From Takakia lepidozioides (taxonomy: Eukaryota > Streptophyta > Takakiopsida > Takakiales > Takakiaceae), in the NCBI GenBank assembly GCA_030704615.1, contig CM060732.1:10230001-10294000 (forward strand): a DNA stretch of 64,000 bases, given 5' to 3'. The notes beneath the pieces are model-generated. The model had not been told where the DNA came from. It saw only the letters and a list, made by a program, of their open reading frames with translations, and made no database searches. Below, piece after piece: positions 24,672 through 33,932 of this stretch. Position numbers and translations under genes: made by a program. How positions within the stretch are numbered: the first letter of the stretch is position 1; each line of letters starts with the position of its first letter.

Positions 24672-26034
24672 CAGGTCCGTAGGGAGTTGGTCAGATTAAC
24701 GCCAACTTCGTCAACCTAATCCCCCCTGTGGCTGCAAACACATAGTTCAGATGAAAAGAACCGCTGATTGAACTCGCTTTTCTTGGTCCATTTATACCTG
24801 AAATCACTCTCGGACGATTTTCGGAGCCTCTGCTCTGTGAAGGATTCTCCCTACTGCAAAGGTAGTAACATCGCGCATCCCACTACGTGGCGACAGCCAA
24901 ACAGGCGTGAACGACCGTAACGTAGAAAGAAAGAGCACAAGGTCAGACACAAGGAGCGAAAGCTGTAAATAAGACTGCAAAATCTCACCACACAATCCCT
25001 CAGAATCCAGATTACGGGCACCCAGTTGACTTCGAGAACGAGTCGACGAGAATATGACAAAGGCACTCCCGAAGGCTCAACAAGCGATCTCATTAGTTGA
25101 GATTAAGAACGTGACACCCCGAAAACATCGTACAAGAGAAGACCCAAAAGATCACAACCCAAACTCAACTTACATTTTGATCATTCAATCCGCCTGCCTC
25201 CAAAGATACTGGGGCGATCATGGAACAACTCCTACAATAAAGGGAGGTTAGAAATCAGCATCCTAACGCCCGTTCTTAGTAATTGCCTCCTCTCATCTTT
25301 TTCTTGGCACTGATTGGCCAAAGTGGCATCGAGGAGATCCTTAGTAGAGGTAACAGACCTAACAGACCTACCAGAGGGACGTCAATTCTGAGTACGAACC
25401 CATCGCCCAAGAATCAACAACATCCGCGATCGACACAAAGCAATATAGCAAAGATGGGTATAAATTGCAGGAGGGAACAGATCGGACAATACCTTCTCAT
25501 TCCGGTAGTCACATTCCCACGGTTTTTTTTCTTTGACCTTCCCAAGTCCCCCGTCATTCCTGGGGTACGCAAGGTGTGGTTTCCTTTGTATTCTACTGGG
25601 GGATTCCTGGACATAAATTTCAAGTAGATTTCCGGAATTCCAGGGTAGATTCCTCAGAATTTGTGAGTAAGAATTGGACGGTGCAGATGCTATTTGACCC
25701 TGCAGTAACTTGATCCTGCGGCTGAAATGGATTACGCAGTCCTGGCCGATGTGAAATTCCACACTACATAATGGGACGGCAAGTGATAAAAGAGGCCCTG
25801 GAGTTGAATGCTGCCTCAGCGGGCCTGCCTGCGTGGCCCCACCCCCAGCCACCCCCTCCCCCGCCTCCGCCCCGCCCCCGCCTCCCCCCCCCCCCCCCCC
25901 CCCCCCCCGCGGCCCACGGCCGCGTTAGGCGCCCCCTCCCGCTCCACCCGCTGCCCCCACCAGGGTCCATTGCTCGCAAAAATCCTGCCACACATTCTCA
26001 CTCAGTATTCTCACTCAGTATTACTGTATTGCAC
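24672..26034. other. Upstream of kinase gene, with C-homopolymer tract
   Basis: Contains the presumed promoter of the minus-strand kinase gene. At about 25,840-25,920 lies a C-rich low-complexity tract with an uninterrupted C run (about 25,885-25,907). Frames over it encode Pro- or Gly-rich artefacts and are not counted as genes. Confidence 0.4.
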
Positions 26035-26617
26035 ACATCCATCATGCATGCCCCATGAATGCAAGAAATACATCCATCACATCATGACTTTGCCATCATA
26101 CAGTTCTATGTGTGCACATGGCTCCTCTTATTACACACATATTGGAGACCGTCAACATTCAAATTTAATGATTATGCCCTTCAACCAAATTCCCATTGTG
26201 ATGGATTTGGCTTGGAAGGAATTCAGTCCTCCACAGTCTTTGGCACATTATTACCAGATCATGCGCATTTGGTTGCCAGTGGCAACTAGGACTAAGGTTC
26301 TTCCGAACAATCGACCCATTGAGGATCATCATTTTGCCAGGTATTGGTCTGAAGCAGGCACCATGCTGAGGGAATTAATTGCCTTTCAGGTTGTTCATGG
26401 GTACATCTACACCAAAACCAAGGAGGTATCTAGTATTGTCATGGGCTGTGGATTGTACTATGCTGCTTGTTTCATTGCACGGTATCACATTGAGCAGCAG
26501 AAGATGCAGTCAAGATTTCTGAGTTATTCCAGTGGAGATCATTGGGTCTTACCTTCGGTTCCACCTCATATGTATCTATATGATGCGAAGATCATGATGC
26601 AGAAGAAACAACATTGA
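26035..26617 (+). CDS. Hypothetical open frame, unknown
   Basis: A plus-strand frame is open from before 26,035 to the stop at 26,617. The residues after the low-complexity start have ordinary protein composition (MPFNQIPIVMDLAWKEFSPP, RYWSEAGTMLRELIAFQVVH, VMGCGLYYAACFIARYHIEQ). No known family is recognised. The true start is unclear because the frame enters from a poly-Pro artefact; the ATG at about 26,045 is possible. It may be part of a retroelement or a lineage-specific gene. Confidence 0.35.
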
Positions 26618-27152
26618 ATGTACCTCCAAAACGAATGGACATCATTTAGCAGATGATTGTTGTTATCCAAGTGATTGACCACCTGTCCCAGTTCTTCGTC
26701 CTCTCATTCTGTGTCTCCGAAATTGTGTTCTCGTTTTGAAGAAGGCTTGCTGCTGCCTTGTGCTTTCTCTGTGTGCTTCGACTTGCTTCCCGAAAGACAT
26801 GTCTGCAAATGCGAGAACTGAAGAGTTTGTCCCTCCTGTTGTGCCCCATCTAATCTCTATGCTTCGAAACCAGCTGCAATCTCCGACCGCAAGTGGCAGG
26901 TGCTTTCAATCACAGTGTCGCAAGCATCATTACACTTGCATAAAGGCAGGCTCACACTTTGTTCATCTTTTAATGTGAGTTCCTCAAGATCTCAACATGT
27001 CAAGGTCAAAATCTTGATATTGCAGGTATGCTCCACATGTTTCAGACTAGACACTTATGTTTCAGTTGTAAAAAGAGGAACTGGTAAGCCGAAAGACTGG
27101 AAGTCTGAATGTTTTATGTATGCTTGATTCCTGGCCGTTCTGTTGATCGCAG
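26618..27152. other. Stretch between hypothetical ORF and helicase exons
   Basis: Earlier exons of the helicase would be expected here. Only short plausible pieces are seen (for example EEFVPPVVPHLISMLRNQLQ near 26,820-26,880), and none shows helicase motifs. Confidence 0.3.
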
Positions 27153-29230
27153 GATGCACCCAGCATTGGCAGCTTGGCCATCACTTACATTTTATGGTGG
27201 TCTCTTTTTGTCTCATCCCTTGCCCTCTGACAGACCTACACCAAAAGGGTTTGTACTTTTCAACGACGCCCCCTTGAGTTCGAGAGTTTTAGTTACTGCT
27301 AGAGCATAGTGGTAATGAGCAATCAACAGCCATTACAATCTAGTTTGTAAAACTGATGGTAATATTCTCCTTATGAAGAAAGAAATCAGACTTTGTAAGA
27401 AAGGAGATGAATCCATCTCAGGCTGCAGTGAAAACTGGGTGTACTGCTCAGTATGTTGTCTAGTATGCATTGTCCCATTGTTGGAGAAGCCATTTGTCTT
27501 CGTAAACTGTGCTGGTACTGGCAAGGAGGAGACTACTGCAGACGGCAACTCTTGGCTGAATCTTAAGGATGCCTTACAGGTTTGATGTCTTTACTTGAAA
27601 AATGACCATACCTTAAGGCCTCTCTAATGTAGCAACTACAGGTATCATGTGGCCTGTTTAGGTGAGTCTGCTCTTGAATCAGATTTGTTTGGAGCATGGA
27701 GTCCTGTATTTCACTTCTTCAAGGTAATATGAACATTGTTGGAAATGGAGATGGAGCCTCAGGGAAAGTATGTACTCATATTCACTGTAGGAATAGTGTA
27801 GCTTAGCCATTTTTTCGCATTACTTTGTGGATAATATGATCTAAGGTTTGTGTAATTCTGCAACCAGATTTTGTGGCCAACCAATTTCTTGTTAGCCTTT
27901 TATTCATATACCATTGCATGTTGTAGGGCACTACCAAGGTGGAATTAGCTGGTGGTCACTTTGCAGTACAGCAGCAGAAGTGATGGGGCTGGAGGCTGTA
28001 GGTGGTGAGGATTGCCCAACTGCTGCTTGCCGAGGATGATATTTCTGGTGACATTGGTGTCATTGCTCCCTATGTTGCTCAGGTACACACCACCATGAAA
28101 TTTTCTAATTTCTACATGTTGCAAAGGTATGTCTTGTTATAGTGTGCATTTAGGTTGTGAACTAGATGGGCTTTACTGGAGTCTTTCCAGGGAAGGTGCT
28201 GGAGAAGGGAACCTTGCATGCCAAGAGAACGTTTGTTGGCCTTGCATTTCAGGTCAGATTGCTGCGAGAACTTTTCCAAGCATCTGCAGGTCAGGATAAG
28301 GACAAGCTTGCAGCTTTGGAAGTGGCAACTGTAGACGGGTTTCAAGGGCGACAAAAAGAGGTATACGTCACTGTTTTTATCACAGCTCTCTCTCTCCAAG
28401 GCTACAGAAAATAATATCTCATGAATACACTTTTCCCATTCCACCCAAACTGGGCACGGGGTCTATGGCCACAAGACTACGGCAATCAACGTTTCATAAG
28501 TTCATCTCCCTCTCTCACTTTCAAGCTGGAAGAACTGACCCTGCTAGATGAAGCTGACTTGGAGGATGCAGTATAGGAAACATGAAGAATGTCTGGTCAA
28601 AATGGAGTTAGGCATAAAACTTCCATGAACTTGTTTGCAGTTTGTGAAATGGGTGAGGACCTTAAAGTTGACTTGAAGGGCCTACCTACCCTTGGCACTA
28701 GACTGAAATTTAAACTCAGAGCGGGGAGTCTATGGCAAACAATGTCTTATGAGTACATTCTCTCACTCTCTTTCCCTCTTCGGGGTTTATATCGTGGTAA
28801 GTCCTACTACTGCAATGAACCCCTTACAAAAGTAGGGTCTGTTCCCTCTTATTTCGCCCAAACTGGGCATGGGGTACAGCAAGGCTATAGCAAACGTTCT
28901 ATGAGTGCATTCTTTGGGGTTACATGACCTCTTCACCACCGGGGCTGGCATTTGAGAAAAGTGGTTTAACTCATGTTGCCATCTAAGGTGGATGATTGTC
29001 TGTTGGATTGCATGCAGGTAATCATATTCAGTACAGTTCGTTCCAATACATATGGGCGGCTGGGATTCATGGTAGATCCCCGACGCATGAATGTAGCTCT
29101 CACAAGGGGAAAGCGGGGTTTGGTGGTTGTGGGCAGTGCCACAACACTGCAATCAGACAATCATTGGACCTTGTGGCTGCAACACATTAGGAGTGAGCAA
29201 CTTTGGTATGATGAAGATGCTTTGCATTAG
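27153..29230 (+). CDS. UPF1-like superfamily 1 helicase, C-terminal exons only
   Basis: Five plus-strand exons encode the second RecA-like domain of an SF1B UPF1/SEN1-family RNA/DNA helicase. They are: 27,153 to about 27,248 (MHPALAAWPSLTFYGGLFLS, DRPTPKG); about 27,465-27,579 (FVFVNCAGTGKEETTADGNS); about 27,985-28,082 (VRIAQLLLAEDDISGDIGVI, APYVAQ); 28,253-28,360 (VATVDGFQGRQKE, motif V); and 29,018-29,230 (VIIFSTVRSN, GFMVDPRRMNVALTRGKRGL, motif VI, then VVVGS). The YRMHP block is cut at the first exon border. The Walker A and DEAG exons were not found upstream, so this is a 5-prime truncated copy, or its first exons lie elsewhere. LINE tails occupy the last intron. The last exon ends in frame at TAG. 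Confidence 0.75.
28430..28925 (+). mobile_element. LINE-tail fragments in the last helicase intron
   Basis: Plus-strand text repeats the kinase-intron LINE family in the opposite orientation. It has VRHKTSMNLFAVCEMGE and LGTRLKFKLRAGSL frames, then AACAATGTCTTATGAGTAC, then further tails with CCAAACTGGGCA(C/T)GGGGT and TATGAGTGCATTC. At least three tandem or nested tails are present. Confidence 0.55.
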
Positions 29231-29529
29231 CTTAGGTAGCCACTGTCCGCGTGCCTACCTGGTGTGCAATTTACACCATTGCACCCTTATCATATGACAA
29301 AGATTAAGACATACACATGTATGATTAGAACACAATGCAAACATCCCTCTATTAGACAACAAACTCTGTGAGCTAATTTCTTCCTGCAGACTCAGGCACA
29401 TGACACTTGAGTAAAGAGTTTGGTGTATCATAATGCAGTAGTAAGACGTAAGTCTTCCACAATCGACAGTAAACATTAGCCCATGCATATTTAGCTTCAC
29501 ATTGCATCAAAGGGATGACTTGAAGATTA

Positions 29530-29755
29530 TATATTGGTCTATGAAAACAATTTGTCTGTACTGTATCACATGAAATGTGTGTACAATGTATACACTGTAC
29601 AGTATCATTGTGTACAGTGAGATCATTCTACTGTATCACATGTACAATTGTTGTATCACATATAATGATCATTGTATTGTAGTATCATTGTCATGTATCA
29701 GTGTGTATCATGGTATAGTGTGTACAATGATACAGCGTGATAAATCCTTATGAAA
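29530..29755. repeat. Cryptic repeat rich in TGTATCA, TGTACA and ATCATTG
   Basis: Many short overlapping copies of TGTATCA, TGTACAATG and ATCATTGT occur in both orientations within about 220 bases. No regular period was seen. Confidence 0.6.
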
Positions 29756-30055
29756 CCCTGGTGAAATGCTTTGATGTTGAGATATGTTTAATCCACTTAA
29801 GAGGATCATGCGGACTGAATACACAAAGTAGTTAACCAGATCCATCACCTGTGGACAAAAGAGTTAAGAACTTGGAAGCCTTTCAAGGTAGCATTACCAA
29901 CCTGTAGTGGATTGAACGGTGAGTGCGCTGTGTCACAGCATGATCTGTAAAGTCACAAGCCAAAGTAACATCCACCAAACAGTAAACCTTTGAACCATAT
30001 ATGATAAAACGAGGTTCAATAGACTTTGCTCATTCATAACCACATAAAAGGAACC
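29756..30055. other. Gene-free stretch left of the nested MULE pile
   Basis: No coding or repeat structure recognised. The left border of the outermost MULE is placed near 30,056 only from the start of TGAGC-type repeats. Confidence 0.3.
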
Positions 30056-30195
30056 AGCGTAGCTACGGCGTGAGCCCAGCCCCGTGAGCCTGGGAGCTGA
30101 GCTCACGTTGTAGCAGCAAAGCGTGAGCGGCACAAATCTGCTGGAGAAGCAGGTCCTATAGGCAAGGATTGCAGGAAGAGGGCCTATTACCGTGG
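30056..30195. repeat. Left subterminal repeat of outer MULE (M2 element)
   Basis: Carries four copies of CGTGAGC or its complement, followed by GGCCTATTACCGTGGACA. The same order (GTGAGC array, then CCTATNACCGTGG, then the 3-prime end of a MULE transposase gene) is seen at 48,402-48,575 and 58,531-58,735. I therefore read it as the 3-prime terminal region of the M2 element. Confidence 0.5.
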
Positions 30196-30445
30196 ACAAA
30201 ACAAAGGGGGCCACCATGCACCATGTCTGCAATGACTGCACAAAAAGAGGAATATGAAAATATGGCAGATTTGAGCTCAGAATGATTAACACACTTTATT
30301 TCAATTCACAGATAGACACTTACAATGAATGGCATGTGCATTTGCCCTGGTTCCGTGAACAAAATGTATGTGTTTGTCCTAAATGCAAAGTTTTCACAAG
30401 ATAACCTGGAAACCAGCATGGGAAGCGGGCATAGCTCGTATGTGT

Positions 30446-30622
30446 TCAAAGAGAATCTAGCGGAGCCCTACGTGAGGTGTCCCACTGCAGAAGGGTGATG
30501 ACTTCTCCGTAGCCTAGTGTGGCTTGGTGAATGAATTGGTCTCTCTTACCGTCGCAGCACATAATTACAAGGTATATGTAATATTGATGCTTGCAGGGGA
30601 CCCACTTCCCTCTCATGCCGAG
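30446..30622 (-). pseudogene. M2 MULE transposase, C-terminal piece
   Basis: The minus frame reads LGMRGKWVPCKHQYYIYL and then RDQFIHQATLGYGEVITLLQ. This is the second half of a SWIM zinc finger (the CxH pair) plus the conserved tail of the MULE proteins in this window. It begins exactly where element A starts. The first half of the finger (CTCPDFVTMRGSLA) ends on the other side of element A at 45,968, so the two pieces complete one SWIM motif. Confidence 0.8.
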
Positions 30623-31084
30623 GGGGGCTGCTATTTCATGAGCCATGAGCCATGAGCGGCATGAGCCATGAGCAGAGTCGTAAGTGTGGAAAAAAACATG
30701 AGCAGCACTATTTTCCGGAAATGAGTGTCCGCGGGAATAGGGTTTAGGGTGCCACGGTCATAGGGGGAGAAGGACCTCCCGATGAAGGAGGTTCGGCAAT
30801 GTTATTTAGAATTATATATTGAAAGGCAATGTTTCGCGAATGGTAGGGTGGTACTGCTCTGTACAATGGGGGCCCATTTCAGCCTACCAGCCATTTGCAA
30901 AATTCACCCACACTCCCAATCCCAAACGAAATGAGCAATGACGCATTCTCGGAACGATGGACACAGAATAGAATAAAAAGAGGGCACAATGAGGTTTTAT
31001 TGATCCACATGAATTGCATTTGAAGCACGTCTACTGTGCTGATTGTGCCATCAAATCTTGAGCCCTGTGCCTACTGAATACAAG

Positions 31085-31914
31085 TCACGTTGTCAATGGG
31101 ACTTCGACTGCTCTCAGAACTAGCTCATGAGTCATGGGGCTCCTCCATGTAAAGTCGATTGCAGCCGTTGTACCGCCCCTAGTGATGTTCACCACAATGT
31201 CCTGCCCTTCAATCATACCACCATCGAATATGGAAATCTTCACGTTTTCGTCGTCCACACCAATGCGAATGTCCCCATACAATGGAGAAGAGGAGCGCAC
31301 TCCTCGAGGAGAATAGGTCTCTCCGATGGAGTCCACCCACGTCCAGTGGCAGCAGTTCCACCGCAACAGCATAGCAGTGCGCCTTCTTCTGCATGGGTGA
31401 CCGTCGTAGCTGGGAAAATCGGAATCGAGGATGCGCAGGAGCCACGGACTCCTCAGACCAAGATCGTCACCCCGCTCGAAGCGTAGTGGCCTACGATATA
31501 CTCAAAAGCCACCAATGTTTCCACAATCGAACCAGTATCTTCTGTGTAATCTGTGTACCAGATAACAATGTCTCCCGATGTGGCCGAATACATTGCATAA
31601 TCGATGCCTCCAAAGGGGCAGTCGTCCCGGTTCCGGAAGCACGGCATCCTTGCAAAGGAGGACCTGAGGACGACTTGGATGCCGATGACCTTGCGGACAG
31701 CTACGAAGCCCTTAGATTTTGGAAATGATACGAAGCGGAAGAGCAGTCCGGCCTCCAATAATGGAGCATCTGGGTCACACGTACCCACCGACGGAGGTGG
31801 AACGTGTTCATCACGCCAGCGGTGGATGAAGCCATACATCTTTCTCATCAACAAGTTATAGTTTGAGATCTGCCACCGAAGTCCATCCCCCCGGATGGAA
31901 ATTCGGCGCCGCAT
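31085..31914 (-). CDS. Element A cargo protein 1, unknown family
   Basis: Minus frames at 31,914-31,453 and 31,372-31,085 are colinear with the plus-strand neighbour at 32,075-32,776. Shared blocks are RMPCFRNRDDCPFGGIDYAM versus RMPCRRNPADCPYHGHDYAM, SGDIVIWYTDYTEDTG versus SGDIIVWLSVFTDAAG, RWNCCHWTWVD versus RWNCCQWTRED, and YDGG- or FDGG-type IxGxDIVV motifs near the C-terminus. Conserved Cys, Asp and Trp residues suggest a folded domain, but no known family is recognised. A short intron or a frame change separates the two frames (about 31,373-31,452). A family-A half palindrome overlaps the N-terminal codons at about 31,897. Confidence 0.55.
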
Positions 31915-32074
31915 TTACATCGAAGAGGGGATGGACTTCGTCGTGTCCAGTGGCTATCGGCCCACCTGGCAGTGACTGCCCATAGTTTGCATGGCAGGGT
32001 AGGAAACTGAAACGGCTACATTCATGCAGCAGCCAATCTTCATCGGTCCAGGATCCTGTAGGGGGGAAATTTAA

Positions 32075-32776
32075 ATGTGCCCTGGAGTGTTTGTGAGGAA
32101 TTGCAGCGTTAGCTTGAACTTTTTCCAGCCACCGCGCTGCTCCTCCTCCATCCGGGAGCTGCTGTCATTGAGCGTACTCCGCTACTCTTTTTCAAGGATG
32201 CCGTGCCGCCGAAATCCAGCCGACTGCCCTTATCATGGCCACGATTATGCTATGTTCAAACCAGAATCAGGAGACATCATTGTCTGGCTCTCTGTTTTCA
32301 CAGACGCTGCTGGAATCAAGCAAGAGTCTTTGCGCGCAATGGAGTATCTGGAGGGCTATTACCGCTTTGAGCGAGGTGAGGGCGAGGGTCAATGCGGTCC
32401 GTGGGTCCTGAAAATTGTTGACCTCGATATACCAAGCTGGAAAGGGATGCCGGATAGATCACGCACGGCCTCGCTTTGGCGCTGGAACTGCTGCCAGTGG
32501 ACCAGGGAGGACGGCACCGGGGAAAACTATATACGTGCAGATCACTCCGCTCTTCCAGTGTATGGAGACATTCGGCTGCGTTGCGAAGACGAATCGCACG
32601 GGCACATGAGGCCCACAGTGACCTTGTCAATGTATGATGGTGGTATCATTGATGGACATGACATTGTCGTCGGCTCCAGCAAGGGCAGCAGAACGACCGA
32701 ATTGCAGTTTACCTCGAGGTGCCGCAGCAGTGATGAGCTTGTTTTGAGGGGTATCGAAGTTCCGTCGACTTGGTGA
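32075..32776 (+). CDS. Element A cargo protein 2, paralogue of cargo protein 1
   Basis: A single open frame of 233 residues. Conserved blocks shared with the divergent neighbour are RMPCRRNPADCPYHGHDYAM, SGDIIVWLSVF, AMEYLEGYY, WRWNCCQWTRED, VYGDIRLRCEDES, MYDGGIIDGHDIVV and DELVLRGIEVPSTW. There is no signal peptide or membrane helix. The first about 35 residues may not be coding, since homology starts near RMPC (about 32,196). The genes are head to head about 160 bases apart and may share a promoter. The function is unknown; it is not a transposase or methyltransferase by any motif I can see. Confidence 0.6.
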   Translation: MCPGVFVRNCSVSLNFFQPPRCSSSIRELLSLSVLRYSFSRMPCRRNPADCPYHGHDYAMFKPESGDIIVWLSVFTDAAGIKQESLRAMEYLEGYYRFERGEGEGQCGPWVLKIVDLDIPSWKGMPDRSRTASLWRWNCCQWTREDGTGENYIRADHSALPVYGDIRLRCEDESHGHMRPTVTLSMYDGGIIDGHDIVVGSSKGSRTTELQFTSRCRSSDELVLRGIEVPSTW

Positions 32777-33030
32777 AGCCCATGTAGAAGGAGGAAGGGC
32801 TTAGTTTTGTCTGCAGTTGGTAAATGTGAGACATCGTGTCCGATCAATAAACCCATCGTACCTCACTTCTGTATGATTGTGTTTCATTGTGTTGAATAAC
32901 TGTCGGAATTGGCCCACTGTTTACAATTTGATGTCTCATTTCTACAATGTGTCTGTCCGGATGAATATAGCAGAGTAACCGGTATGTGAGTCATGTGTCA
33001 AGAATATACCAGAGTAACGCCATGTCGGAC

Positions 33031-33795
33031 ATCGAAATGCGGCGCCGCATTTCCATGTCGGGATCGAAATGCGGCGCCGCATTTCCATGTCGGACATCGA
33101 AATGCGGCACCGCATTTCCATGTGGGACGAAAATGCGGTGCATCATTTCCGTCCAGGTACACGAAATACCAACACGGGTCTATAAATTGATCAGAAAACG
33201 AGGTTGGCATTGCAAATGCGGCGACGCATTTCCAGCTTGGCAATGGAAACTTCTTTTTGGACAAGGGAATGCGGTGCCGCATTTCCGTACAACACTTCGA
33301 AAAGTGTGACATTTCCGACCAGCGCGATGGAATGCGTTACCGCATTTCCGAGAGAGGGTCTGCAAATGGACAAATTGCGATGTCCGTTCTGGAAATGCGG
33401 CGCCGCATTTCCATGTCCGTCATCGACTTTTTTTTAACAATGGAATGCGGTGCCAATTTTTGCTGATGGGCCTGCAGTTCGAACAACGACCATCCCCAAT
33501 ACTGAAATGCGGCACCGCATTTTCAATCCCGCCATGTCGACCTCCTTGTTCGACCTCGTTGTTCGACCTCTGTAAGCGTGGTGGCATCCATGCAATGAGC
33601 GGGAGAGGCCAAAACTGGCGTGTGGACAAAGGAAATTTTGGAAATGCGGCACCGCATTTCCAATTCAGATTACTTTTTACTATGCCAACATTGAAATGGA
33701 AAATTTAGTCCCTCCCCTGTTTTGGAAATGCGGTGCCGCATTTCCAAAAGAGGTTCTTAGAGTTCCCAAATTTTGGAAATGCGGTGCCCCATTTC
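33031..33795. repeat. Family A palindromes, left array
   Basis: About 13 copies of a 22-bp palindrome: arm GGAAATGCGG, a central dinucleotide, then the complementary arm. Examples are at 33,034, 33,066, 33,098, 33,391, 33,503, 33,640 and 33,724. Central dinucleotides seen are CG, CA, TG and TA. Spacing is irregular (32 to about 110 bases). Open frames through this array (repeating CGAAFP, RRRIS or NAAPHF peptides) are by-products of the repeat and are not counted as genes. Confidence 0.9.
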
Positions 33796-33932
33796 TGATT
33801 TTGGGAGCGTCGTGGTTTGGGCGATTGTGTGGCTGGAATGCACACTGGAGAGGGGTCACGAATGTCGGGCAGAATTTCCTTTATATACTCTGGAAGAGAA
33901 TTTACATTTACAGAGACTTCATTAAAATTCTA

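Noticed and set aside
25830-26000. Pro-rich or Gly-rich proteins over the C-homopolymer tract
   Set aside because: Low-complexity translation on both strands and in several frames.
33001-33470. Open frames encoding repeated RRRIS, CGAAFP or NAAPHF peptides in the left palindrome array
   Set aside because: They arise because the palindrome contains no stop in several frames; the same peptides appear on both strands and in all frames.
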